DNA of 35,735 nt from a virus. The stretch is taken from positions 1 through 35,735 of IMG/VR virus record IMGVR_UViG_3300036852_000109, one strand, 5' to 3'. The notes under the pieces are model-generated. The model made no database searches, was not told the DNA's origin, and saw nothing but the letters and a program-made list of their open reading frames with translations. The position numbers and the translations under genes were made by a program. Below, piece after piece: positions 29,258 through 35,735 of the stretch. Within the stretch, counting starts at the first letter, position 1; every line of letters starts with the position of its first letter.

Positions 29258-32200
29258 ATGGATTTCTTTCAAGTCGCTACAAGAGAAACCAAGAACGGTC
29301 TCGAGATATTTCCCGATTTCACAGTCGGGAGGTCTAAGGACTTGATGGTGCGTGGACGCGCGTTCTACGCCATCTGGGACGAAGAGAGGCAGTTGTGGTC
29401 TACGGACGAGTACGACGTTCAACGTCTTGTTGACCAAGCGCTCTTGGAATACGCCGCGAAAGCAAAGGAAACTGGCGGCACATGTAGCGTCAAAACCCTC
29501 AGTTCTTTTGGAAGCAATGGATGGACCCAATTCCGAAAGTTCGTAGGCAACATAAGCGACAATCATCACCAACTCGATGAATCGCTGACGTTCGCAAACA
29601 GCCAAGTCAAGAAAGGCGACTACGTTAGCCGACGACTTCCCTATGCCCTCGCCCCCGGTTCCTACAAGGCGTGGGATGAGTTGATCGGCACTCTATATAA
29701 TCCAGAGGAGAGGACGAAGATCGAATGGGCGATCGGATCTGTAATCTCTGGAGACTCGAAGAAGATCCAAAAATTCCTCGTTCTATACGGGCCTGGTGGT
29801 ACAGGAAAGTCAACGATCCTCAATGTGATCGGGAAACTCTTCGAGGGCTATACGACTACCTTCGAGGCCAAAGCACTTGTCGGGAACAATAACGCGTTCG
29901 CGACCGAATCGTTTCGTGGTAACCCCTTGGTCGCTATCCAGCACGACGGCGACTTGTCGAAGATCGAGGACAATAGCAAGCTGAACTCGATCATATCCCA
30001 CGAAGCAATGACTATGAACGAAAAGTACAAATCGACCTATACGGACAAGATCAATGCTTTCTTGTTCATGGGTACAAACAAGCCAGTGCGAATCAGTGAC
30101 GCCAAGTCGGGAATTATCCGACGACTGATTGACGCGCACCCAACTGGTACTTTGTTTCAGCCTGCGCATTACCACACTTTGATGGCTCAGATCGATTTTG
30201 AGCTCGGGGCCATCGCGCAACACTGCCTTGACGTATATCGGGAGAAGGGTAAGAACTACTACAACGGATATCGGCCGGTACAAATGATGCTCCAGACCGA
30301 CATCTTCTTCAACTACGTCGAGGCATATTTCGACATCTTCAAATCGCAGGACGGATGCACGCTGAAACAAGCGTACGCGCTATACAAGGAGTTTTGCAGT
30401 GAAACCGGGATCGAGTTCGTCCTCCCGCAATACAAGTTCCGAGAGGAGCTTAAGAACTATTTCCACGAGTTCCATGACCGATTTGTTCTGGATGGGCAGA
30501 CTGTTCGAAGTTACTACAAAGGTTTCACCGCCCAGCCCTTCAAAGCGCCAGCCAATACCAACGGTCACGCTTACTCATTGGTACTGGATGAGACTACATC
30601 GCTCTTGGACCTTGAGTATGCGGAGCAGCCGGCGCAGATGGCGAAAGATGATGGGACGCCTCAGAAACGTTGGTCCGACGTCAAAACTACGCTTGCGGAG
30701 ATTGACACTTCGGAAGTTCACTTCGTAAAGGTTCCACAAAACCATATCGTCATCGACTTCGACCTAGTAGGAGAAGATGGAAAGAAGTCTCTTGAGCGCA
30801 ACCTGGAGGCTGCTTCTCAGTGGCCTGCGACCTACGCAGAGCTTTCCAAATCAGGTTCTGCGGTCCATCTCCATTATATCTTTGATGGTGATACCTCCGA
30901 GCTCGCACGAAAGTACGATGAGGGCATTGAGGTCAAGGTGTTCGCAGGAGACTCTTCCTTGCGGAGGCGGCTGTCCAAATGCAACAACGTGCCTATTTCC
31001 ACGATAAGTAGTGGACTTCCCTTCAAGGAGAGAAAGATGCTCCAGAGCGACACTATCAAATCCGAGAAGGGTCTTCGTGATCTCATTGGCAGAAACTTGC
31101 GCAAGGAGATTCATCCGGGAACGAAACCCTCCATCGATTTCATCGCCAAGATTCTCGACGAAGCATATTTGTCGGGGATGAAGTACGACGTCAGTGATCT
31201 TTACCCCAAGCTGATGGCGTTCGCAAACAACAGTTCCAACCAACCGCTCGTGTGCTTGAAGGTTGTGCAGAAGATGCGCTTCAAGTCCGACGACCCGATC
31301 AACACGCCGGAACCAGAGCCGAAGGACGACCGACTCTCCTTCTATGACGTTGAGGTATATCCCAACCTCTTCGTCGTGTGCTGGAAGTTCCAAGGTTCCC
31401 CCACCACAGTTCGAATGATCAATCCCTCCCCGCAAGAAGTTGAGGCTCTATTCAAGCTGAGGCTTGTTGGCTTCAACAACCGTAGGTACGACAACCATAT
31501 CCTCTACGCGCGGTTCATGGGGTATGACAATGAGCAGCTCTACCGGCTCTCTCAGAAGATCATCGAGGGAAGTGTCGGGTCGATGTTCGGCGAGGCTTAT
31601 AACCTCTCGTACGCCGACATCTACGACTTCAGTTCGGTCAAGCAAGGGTTGAAGAAGTTTCAAATCGATCTGGGTCTTCCTCACGTCGAGCTCGATCTTC
31701 CCTGGGACCAGCTAGTCAAAGATGAGGATATTCCTCGGGTGGTTGAGTACTGCGTCAACGATGTGGAGTCCAGCGAACTCGTGTTCGAGGCTCGGAAGCA
31801 GGACTTCATTGCAAGGCAGATCTTGGCTGAAATTAGCGGCCTGAGTGTCAACGACACCACACAGAAACATACCGCCAGGATCGTCTTCGGTGAAGACAAG
31901 AACCCACAACGAGCATTCGTCTACACCCATCTATCCCAAGAATTCCCCGGCTACATATTCGATCGGGGCCAGAGCACATACAGAGGGGAGGTGACCGGTG
32001 AAGGCGGTTATGTCTACGCTGAACCAGGGATGTACGAGAACGTGGCGCTTCTTGACGTTGCTTCTATGCATCCGACGAGTATCATACAGCTCAACCTATT
32101 CGGGGAGTACACAAGCAACTTCCAAGCTCTCCTCGATACGCGTCTGGCGATTAAGGCTAAGGACTACGAGTCCGCAAGAACTCTTCTTGGAGGCAAGCTC

Positions 32201-33043
32201 GCCAAGTATCTGGGTGATGATGCGGGCGCTAAGGGTCTTAGCGATGCACTTAAGATCGTCATCAATATCGTGTACGGCCTCACTTCCGCGAAATTCGACA
32301 ACCCGTTCAGGGATGTCCGTAACGTCGACAATATCGTGGCTAAACGAGGCGCGCTCTTCATGGTCGATCTCAAGCACGCGGTCCAAGAGCAGGGCTTTAC
32401 GGTTGCGCACATCAAGACGGACTCGATCAAGATACCGGACGCGACGCCCGAGATCATAGAGTTCGTCAAGACCTTTGGCGCTAAGTACGGCTACACGTTC
32501 GAGTACAAACCGGACGAGGACTTCTACGACGCCATGACGTTGGTGAACGATGCCGTCTATATCGCAAGGCGGACGGTTCCGGCCAAGCTGGAGGGTAACA
32601 ACGACAAAGCTTGGACAACTAAGTGGACAGCGGTCGGCGCGCAATTCCAGCACCCATTCGTGTTCAAGACTCTCTTCACTGGAGAGCCAATCGAGTTCGA
32701 CGACTTGTGTGAAACGAAGCAGGTTACACAAGGCGCCATGTATCTCGACTTCGAACACGACCGCCCCATGGCCCTTGCGGAGGGGATGCAATTCGTCGGA
32801 CGCACTGGGCGATTTGTCCCAGTAAAAGAAGGACGAGGAGGTGGCGTTCTATATCGCGTCAAGGACGGTAAGTCATACGCGGTAGCCGGCACGAAGGGAT
32901 ATTTGTGGTTGGAGGCCAGCGTCGCTAAAGGACTGCAGGGTCTCTCCACAGATGCAATCGACATGCGCTATTTCGTTAACCTTGCGGAGGAAGCGCGAAA
33001 GACCATCGACTACTTCGGAGAGTTCACTAGATTCGTGAGGTGA
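29258..33043 (+). CDS. SF3 helicase - primase-like - family B DNA polymerase fusion
   Basis: A 1261-residue replication protein with GGGGGGAGG before ATG 29258. Residues about 20-150 are D5_N-like. The SF3 helicase has Walker A GPGGTGKS (178-185), an acidic QHDGD motif (D230) and a MGTNKP sensor (N274). Residues about 450-600 resemble an AEP primase: DFD at 500-502 and SGSAVHLHY at 532-540. Residues about 690-840 form the proofreading exonuclease: DVE (697-699), NRRYD (D745) and YCVND (831-835). The polymerase motifs are DVASMHP (D933), K999 with NIVYG, and KTDS (D1055). The order helicase-primase-polymerase in one chain is unusual. It could unwind, prime and copy the phage genome. Confidence 0.9.
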   Translation: MDFFQVATRETKNGLEIFPDFTVGRSKDLMVRGRAFYAIWDEERQLWSTDEYDVQRLVDQALLEYAAKAKETGGTCSVKTLSSFGSNGWTQFRKFVGNISDNHHQLDESLTFANSQVKKGDYVSRRLPYALAPGSYKAWDELIGTLYNPEERTKIEWAIGSVISGDSKKIQKFLVLYGPGGTGKSTILNVIGKLFEGYTTTFEAKALVGNNNAFATESFRGNPLVAIQHDGDLSKIEDNSKLNSIISHEAMTMNEKYKSTYTDKINAFLFMGTNKPVRISDAKSGIIRRLIDAHPTGTLFQPAHYHTLMAQIDFELGAIAQHCLDVYREKGKNYYNGYRPVQMMLQTDIFFNYVEAYFDIFKSQDGCTLKQAYALYKEFCSETGIEFVLPQYKFREELKNYFHEFHDRFVLDGQTVRSYYKGFTAQPFKAPANTNGHAYSLVLDETTSLLDLEYAEQPAQMAKDDGTPQKRWSDVKTTLAEIDTSEVHFVKVPQNHIVIDFDLVGEDGKKSLERNLEAASQWPATYAELSKSGSAVHLHYIFDGDTSELARKYDEGIEVKVFAGDSSLRRRLSKCNNVPISTISSGLPFKERKMLQSDTIKSEKGLRDLIGRNLRKEIHPGTKPSIDFIAKILDEAYLSGMKYDVSDLYPKLMAFANNSSNQPLVCLKVVQKMRFKSDDPINTPEPEPKDDRLSFYDVEVYPNLFVVCWKFQGSPTTVRMINPSPQEVEALFKLRLVGFNNRRYDNHILYARFMGYDNEQLYRLSQKIIEGSVGSMFGEAYNLSYADIYDFSSVKQGLKKFQIDLGLPHVELDLPWDQLVKDEDIPRVVEYCVNDVESSELVFEARKQDFIARQILAEISGLSVNDTTQKHTARIVFGEDKNPQRAFVYTHLSQEFPGYIFDRGQSTYRGEVTGEGGYVYAEPGMYENVALLDVASMHPTSIIQLNLFGEYTSNFQALLDTRLAIKAKDYESARTLLGGKLAKYLGDDAGAKGLSDALKIVINIVYGLTSAKFDNPFRDVRNVDNIVAKRGALFMVDLKHAVQEQGFTVAHIKTDSIKIPDATPEIIEFVKTFGAKYGYTFEYKPDEDFYDAMTLVNDAVYIARRTVPAKLEGNNDKAWTTKWTAVGAQFQHPFVFKTLFTGEPIEFDDLCETKQVTQGAMYLDFEHDRPMALAEGMQFVGRTGRFVPVKEGRGGGVLYRVKDGKSYAVAGTKGYLWLEASVAKGLQGLSTDAIDMRYFVNLAEEARKTIDYFGEFTRFVR

Positions 33044-33046
33044 GTT

Positions 33047-33313
33047 GTGGAACTTACTGACGAAGAAAGAGCGGAAGGAGTGCGGGCTTACATGGCCCAA
33101 GACGAAATGATTCTTCCGATATTCCTGGACGACGATCCAACCATCGTTATCGGAAGGACCGAGAGGGGGGAGGACGGTATGGTCAAGTTCTGTCTCTCCC
33201 CAGAGTTCATGGCGTCCTTGGCGCCGAATGTTCATTCGTTCACGGTGACGTCCTTCTACGCAAGGCCATTCGAGGCACCGATCGGAGTCTCGCTCACCGT
33301 CGTACACAACTAG
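33047..33313 (+). CDS. Unknown small protein
   Basis: An 88-residue acidic protein with GAGGTGAG before GTG 33047, 3 bases after the polymerase stop. It has LTDEERAEGVRAYMAQDEM, ILPIFLDDDPTIVIGRTERG and SFTVTSFYARPFE. It has no membrane segment or cysteine pair. I do not recognise the family. It is probably co-translated with the replication fusion. Confidence 0.55.
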   Translation: MELTDEERAEGVRAYMAQDEMILPIFLDDDPTIVIGRTERGEDGMVKFCLSPEFMASLAPNVHSFTVTSFYARPFEAPIGVSLTVVHN

Positions 33314-33320
33314 GAGAAAC

Positions 33321-33563
33321 ATGGCTTGGCATCGGTGCCCCAAGTGTAATGAGTGGCGAAAGGTCGATAACTGCATCGGGCCCGATGGTTGGCATCAGCC
33401 TCCTTGTTTCAGCTGTGGTGATCCAGGATATTTGGAACCACTAGAAACTCCCTTGGAAGAGGAGAATAATGAAGCAGATCGACCTGACTCGAATGATCCG
33501 TTGTCAGACGCTGATTCGGGCGTATATCGACGGGCGCTTCGAGAAGATGGACCCGAGGCCTGA
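33321..33563 (+). CDS. Small zinc-ribbon-like protein
   Basis: An 80-residue protein with GGAGAAAC before ATG 33321. Cysteine pairs CPKC (residues 6-9) and CFSC (29-32) predict one zinc ribbon; MAWHRCPKCNEWRKV is the kind of start seen in small phage zinc proteins. The C-terminal 45 residues are acidic and disordered. Its last 95 bases overlap the next gene in another frame. The real product might be the zinc-binding first half with a tail of little importance. A nucleic-acid-binding role is possible. Confidence 0.55.
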   Translation: MAWHRCPKCNEWRKVDNCIGPDGWHQPPCFSCGDPGYLEPLETPLEEENNEADRPDSNDPLSDADSGVYRRALREDGPEA

Positions 33564-33756
33564 GTACTCGACGAATCTCGTCTGGTTCGCCTATATCCTC
33601 GGCGGATGGAAGGCACTCATCAGCACGACATTGCCTGACGGCATGTACTACGAGGTCACGTACAACAAGGAAAAGGGCGAGACCTACATCGACGCATACA
33701 AGAAGTTCGAGAACGTGTGCATCCCGGACGCTCAAGAAGAGGGCGCCCCTAGCTGA
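33469..33756 (+). CDS. Conserved phage protein of unknown function
   Basis: A 95-residue protein with GAAGAGGAGAAT just before ATG 33469, a strong ribosome site. It has TLIRAYIDGRFEKMDPRPEY, TNLVWFAYILGGWKALISTT, PDGMYYEVTYN and YIDAYKKFENVCI. I recognise this family from many siphoviruses, including those with a similar replication region; no function is known to me. It overlaps the zinc protein gene by 95 bases in another frame. This gene has the better start signal and a recognisable sequence. Confidence 0.7.
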   Translation: MKQIDLTRMIRCQTLIRAYIDGRFEKMDPRPEYSTNLVWFAYILGGWKALISTTLPDGMYYEVTYNKEKGETYIDAYKKFENVCIPDAQEEGAPS

Positions 33757-33768
33757 GAGGGCTAGGAA

Positions 33769-34068
33769 ATGCAGAAGATATACGAACTGATTGTCCCGGA
33801 GACGGTCGAGGCCGTTCAGCTGTCTCCGGAGAATTCGCAGTGGGTAGCTGCGTGGTGCCGAGGCTTCGAGATTAACGAAGTCGACGTCATGAACAAATCC
33901 CTCCATCGGATAGGAATAAGTGTACCCGGTCTGAGGGGGATGCACCAAGCTAGGTACGGGGATTACGTCGTACGCAAACGCTGCGGCGACTTCTATGTCT
34001 TCGAGGCTCACGCCTTTGAAGCGAAATACCGACAGGTGGACGATCAATGGATCACAAAGTCCCAGTAG
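33769..34068 (+). CDS. Conserved phage protein of unknown function
   Basis: A 99-residue protein with CTAGGAA before ATG 33769. It contains VEAVQLSPENSQWVAAWCRG, a central basic stretch, and GDYVVRKRCGDFYVFEAHAF then EAKY. The layout 'VEAVQLTxEN ... WC ... GDYVV ... F' recurs as a small protein in many phages, sometimes in several copies. The truncated gene at the right edge (35652) starts in the same way. The function is unknown. Its end overlaps the next small gene by 22 bases. Confidence 0.6.
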   Translation: MQKIYELIVPETVEAVQLSPENSQWVAAWCRGFEINEVDVMNKSLHRIGISVPGLRGMHQARYGDYVVRKRCGDFYVFEAHAFEAKYRQVDDQWITKSQ

Positions 34069-34223
34069 TTGTCGATATCCCGGGCATGGACCGAATCGTT
34101 GTCGGTGAGGCCATTGTAAATGAGAGTGGCTACGTGATCGCCGAGATCACCGACGAGGCCGGCATCGAACTTCTCAAGCCCAATCTCGACCATATCTCCC
34201 TCGGATTCAGAATCGGAAAGTGA
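34047..34223 (+). CDS. 58-residue small protein, unknown
   Basis: This short gene runs from ATG 34047, after AGGTGG, to TGA. It encodes MDHKVPVVVDIPGMDRIVVG, then EAIVNESGYVIAEITDEAGI and LLKPNLDHISLGFRIGK. The pattern of short strands resembles a small phage protein seen elsewhere near ssDNA-binding genes; I give no family name. It overlaps the preceding gene by 22 bases and lies 7 bases before the ssDNA-binding-like gene. Its coding quality and packing support it despite its small size. Confidence 0.65.
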   Translation: MDHKVPVVVDIPGMDRIVVGEAIVNESGYVIAEITDEAGIELLKPNLDHISLGFRIGK

Positions 34224-34230
34224 GTCAGAA

Positions 34231-34719
34231 ATGACAAGAATCGACGGTAGCGTCACGATCATGGACGCGAAGATCGTCAACAGGAACTTCGCCGGCAAGG
34301 CGGACACCTACAATCCCGAGGGGCGCCGGAACTTCGGCGTTCTCTTGGATGAGACCACGGCTCGTGAGATGCTCAGGGACGGCTGGAACGTCAAGTACTT
34401 CAAGGTCCGTGAAGAGGGCGATGAGGCCCAGGCCTTCATTCAGGTTGGCGTCTCGTTCAAGATTCGTCCGCCGAGGGTCGTTATGATCACTTCGAAGGGT
34501 CGTACCGATCTGGACGAAGATGCGATCGGCATGCTCGACTACGCGGACATCAAGAGCGTCGACCTGATCTTCACTCCCTACGAATGGGAGGTCGGAGAGA
34601 AGACCGGCATAAAGGCATACCTCAAGTCCTTGTACGTCACCATCGAAGAGGACGAATTGGAGTTGAAATACCGCGACCTCGACGAAATCCCCACTCGTTC
34701 CGGAAGGGTGAGTGAGTAG
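34231..34719 (+). CDS. Probable single-stranded DNA-binding protein
   Basis: A 162-residue protein with GGAAAGTGAG before ATG 34231. It has SVTIMDAKIVNRNFAGKADT, RRNFGVLLDETTAREMLRDG, WNVKYFKVREEGDE, IQVGVSFKIRPPRVVMITSK, VDLIFTPYEWEVGEKTGIKA and LKSLYVTIEEDEL. This strand-rich pattern fits phage ssDNA-binding proteins of the OB-fold type that lie near replication genes. Such a protein would coat single strands made by the fused helicase. It is close in position to the replication fusion and is the only SSB candidate in the window. The exact family is not certain. Confidence 0.6.
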   Translation: MTRIDGSVTIMDAKIVNRNFAGKADTYNPEGRRNFGVLLDETTAREMLRDGWNVKYFKVREEGDEAQAFIQVGVSFKIRPPRVVMITSKGRTDLDEDAIGMLDYADIKSVDLIFTPYEWEVGEKTGIKAYLKSLYVTIEEDELELKYRDLDEIPTRSGRVSE

Positions 34720-34904
34720 TGTCCGAGAACCTGTGGAACGCTAGGGACGTCGAAGGCATGAACGCCTACCTCGAGCGTTCCGAAAAAGGGGTTTACCTGA
34801 TCGGGCTCTTCCAAGACCCGAAGACGGAATACCCAATCATCGAACTGCGCATGGGAGACATCCGTGCTCTCCTTCGTGCACTTGTGAAGGAGGTCAACGA
34901 ATAA
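34719..34904 (+). CDS. Small protein, unknown
   Basis: A 61-residue protein. GTG 34719 overlaps the previous stop by one base and follows GGAAGGGTGAG. It has NLWNARDVEGMNAYLERSEK, GVYLIGLFQDPKTEYPIIEL and RMGDIRALLRALVKEVNE. It is soluble and appears to be mixed alpha/beta. No family is recognised. Its stop overlaps the next gene's ATG by one base, so three consecutive genes here are translationally linked. Confidence 0.6.
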   Translation: MSENLWNARDVEGMNAYLERSEKGVYLIGLFQDPKTEYPIIELRMGDIRALLRALVKEVNE

Positions 34905-35566
34905 TGTTCAGGAAGATCGTCAGTTTCAACGCCACGATCGACACCAAGATCGAGGACGTCAACAAGGTCTACGAGCAGTTGTCGCAACTCGCTCTCGACA
35001 CGGCGCACCTCACCGAGCACGTCATGGTCTCTACGTACGATTACGTGGATAAGCCAGACGAGGGTTTCCCGGGTGACTACTACAACGAGATGACCTTGTT
35101 CAGGGTGTATAAAGCCCTGCGCGTAGGTTTCGACGAGTACAGCGCAAACGAGATCATTCGAATCCTTCAGGAGGCCGGTGTCCTCTTCCGGGAGCAGAAG
35201 CCTGAGCCGGGTCACACCGGGATTCTCCACGCCACAAGCGATTGCAAGGAATGCGGTTTGGGCGAGAAGAATCTCACCTTGCAAGATGGCGTCAAGGACG
35301 ATAAGTCCATGCAGGAATACCTTCTCCAGGAGTACAACGCCGGTAGAATGGTTATCATGACGGACGCGGTGAGCAAGCACCCCAAGATTCCGAACGAAAT
35401 GCTTGACCTCAGGCCACACAGTAGGGCGTGTGGGATCGCGGACCACTCACACGGGAAGGCCTGTTCGGAAAACTGTCCGAGCTGCGGCGGTAAGGACGAA
35501 CCGCTCTACAAGCTTCCCGAGGAACTGAACCCGAACATCAAAGTCCCACCCATGTACAACACCTAA
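34904..35566 (+). CDS. Unknown protein with two cysteine-rich zinc-binding sites
   Basis: A 220-residue protein with AAGGAGG before ATG 34904. It begins MFRKIVSFNATIDTKIEDVN with a helical N-terminal half (residues 1-100), including EIIRILQEAGVLFREQKPEP. Cysteine pairs at CKEC (114-117) and CSENCPSC (187-194), with several His nearby (HSRACGIADHSHGKAC), suggest one or two zinc sites. The C-terminus is Pro-rich. I recognise no family. Possible roles include DNA or RNA binding or protein contacts. It is followed by a promoter-like element only 4 bases after its stop. Confidence 0.55.
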   Translation: MFRKIVSFNATIDTKIEDVNKVYEQLSQLALDTAHLTEHVMVSTYDYVDKPDEGFPGDYYNEMTLFRVYKALRVGFDEYSANEIIRILQEAGVLFREQKPEPGHTGILHATSDCKECGLGEKNLTLQDGVKDDKSMQEYLLQEYNAGRMVIMTDAVSKHPKIPNEMLDLRPHSRACGIADHSHGKACSENCPSCGGKDEPLYKLPEELNPNIKVPPMYNT

Positions 35567-35570
35567 GCAC

Positions 35571-35595
35571 TCGCAGGAAAAACAACGCATATAAT
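35571..35595 (+). promoter_or_regulatory. Promoter-like element, copy 5 (TCGC-N15-TATAAT)
   Basis: TCGC (35571-35574), 15 bases including AGGAAAAACA, then TATAAT (35590-35595) and GAGACCC. It lies 4 bases after the previous stop. Only about 9 bases separate it from a perfect terminator stem, so no gene lies between promoter and terminator. Confidence 0.65.
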
Positions 35596-35604
35596 GAGAC
35601 CCAG

Positions 35605-35634
35605 AAGGCGCCCGTAACAAGGCGCCTTTAATTT
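35605..35634 (+). terminator. Intrinsic terminator directly after promoter-like copy 5
   Basis: AAGGCGCC (35605-35612) pairs perfectly with GGCGCCTT (35621-35628), with an 8-base loop, followed by TTAATTT. The closeness to the preceding element implies a transcript of about 30 bases, or control of read-through to the gene at 35652. Confidence 0.8.
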
Positions 35635-35651
35635 GTCCGGGAGGACACAAG

Positions 35652-35735
35652 ATGAATCTGCAAATCGCTCGGTTCGTCCGTAAGCCCCTCTTCGTGAACG
35701 CGGTAGAAGTAACTACCGAGAACATGGAGGCCGTG
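35652..35735 (+). CDS. Partial gene: start of a small conserved phage protein
   Basis: This gene runs from ATG 35652, after GGGAGGAC, to the right edge, with no stop reached. The 28 visible residues (MNLQIARFVRKPLFVNAVEV and on) end with TTENMEAV. They resemble the beginning of the product at 33769 (VEAVQLSPEN) and the 'RKPxxVxAVxVTxEN' start of a known recurring phage protein. The function is unknown. The terminator at 35605 separates it from the upstream gene. Confidence 0.55.
   Translation, partial: MNLQIARFVRKPLFVNAVEVTTENMEAV

Noticed and set aside
1-35735. CRISPR array, integrase, repressor or insertion sequence
   Set aside because: No regularly spaced short repeats, no recombinase motif, no helix-turn-helix repressor and no transposase were seen. 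Repeats found are inside structural genes or are promoter-like elements.

Overview
The window is a contiguous part of the genome of a tailed, siphovirus-type bacteriophage. Every supported gene lies on the + strand, genes are tightly packed or overlapping, and several start with GTG or TTG. The sequence is moderately GC-rich with strong Shine-Dalgarno sites. A member of the family named after Gp37 of Rhodococcus phage ReqiPepy6, an M15-type endolysin with C-terminal wall-binding repeats, and capsid/tail Ig-like tails together suggest an actinobacterial host (Rhodococcus/Gordonia/Streptomyces relatives). The host genus cannot be fixed from sequence alone. No integrase, excisionase, repressor or tRNA gene is visible.

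Layout. (1) 1-9.99 kb, packaging and head: a short GC/AT-skewed left end, putative small terminase, HNH nuclease, endolysin, head-tail connector, a collagen-like fibre, a protein with two HFGVRGMKWGVRK motifs, large terminase, a small fibre-like protein, portal, a fused prohead protease-major capsid protein, and two head-completion/tail-terminator genes. (2) 10.0-21.9 kb, tail: three tandem paralogues of the tail-tube protein with a chaperone-like gene between the first and second, a fibre with HxH metal-site motifs, tape measure (1472 aa, seven hydrophobic repeats), distal tail protein, Gp37-like tail protein and two small tail-tip proteins. (3) 21.9-22.6 kb: membrane protein and r1t-type holin. 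(4) 22.65-28.7 kb: an unusual block of at least ten small membrane proteins. Some are single-gene cassettes, each with its own promoter-like element (TCGC-N15-TATAAT) and intrinsic terminator. The block also holds two paralogous two-segment membrane proteins, a remote tail-chaperone-like gene and two structured non-coding segments. (5) 28.7-35.7 kb: replication and early genes, dominated by one 1261-residue protein that joins an SF3 helicase, an archaeo-eukaryotic-type primase-like domain and a complete family B DNA polymerase. It is followed by small unknown proteins, a probable ssDNA-binding protein, a zinc-binding protein, and a promoter-plus-terminator pair enclosing no gene.

Working model. 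Packaging, head and tail genes form long co-translated late runs with overlapping stops and starts. The replication fusion and probable ssDNA-binding protein would provide unwinding, priming and synthesis with few separate parts. The membrane-protein block has no recognised function and is the best candidate for an undescribed system. Its separately promoted, separately terminated small genes imply independent, probably early, expression.
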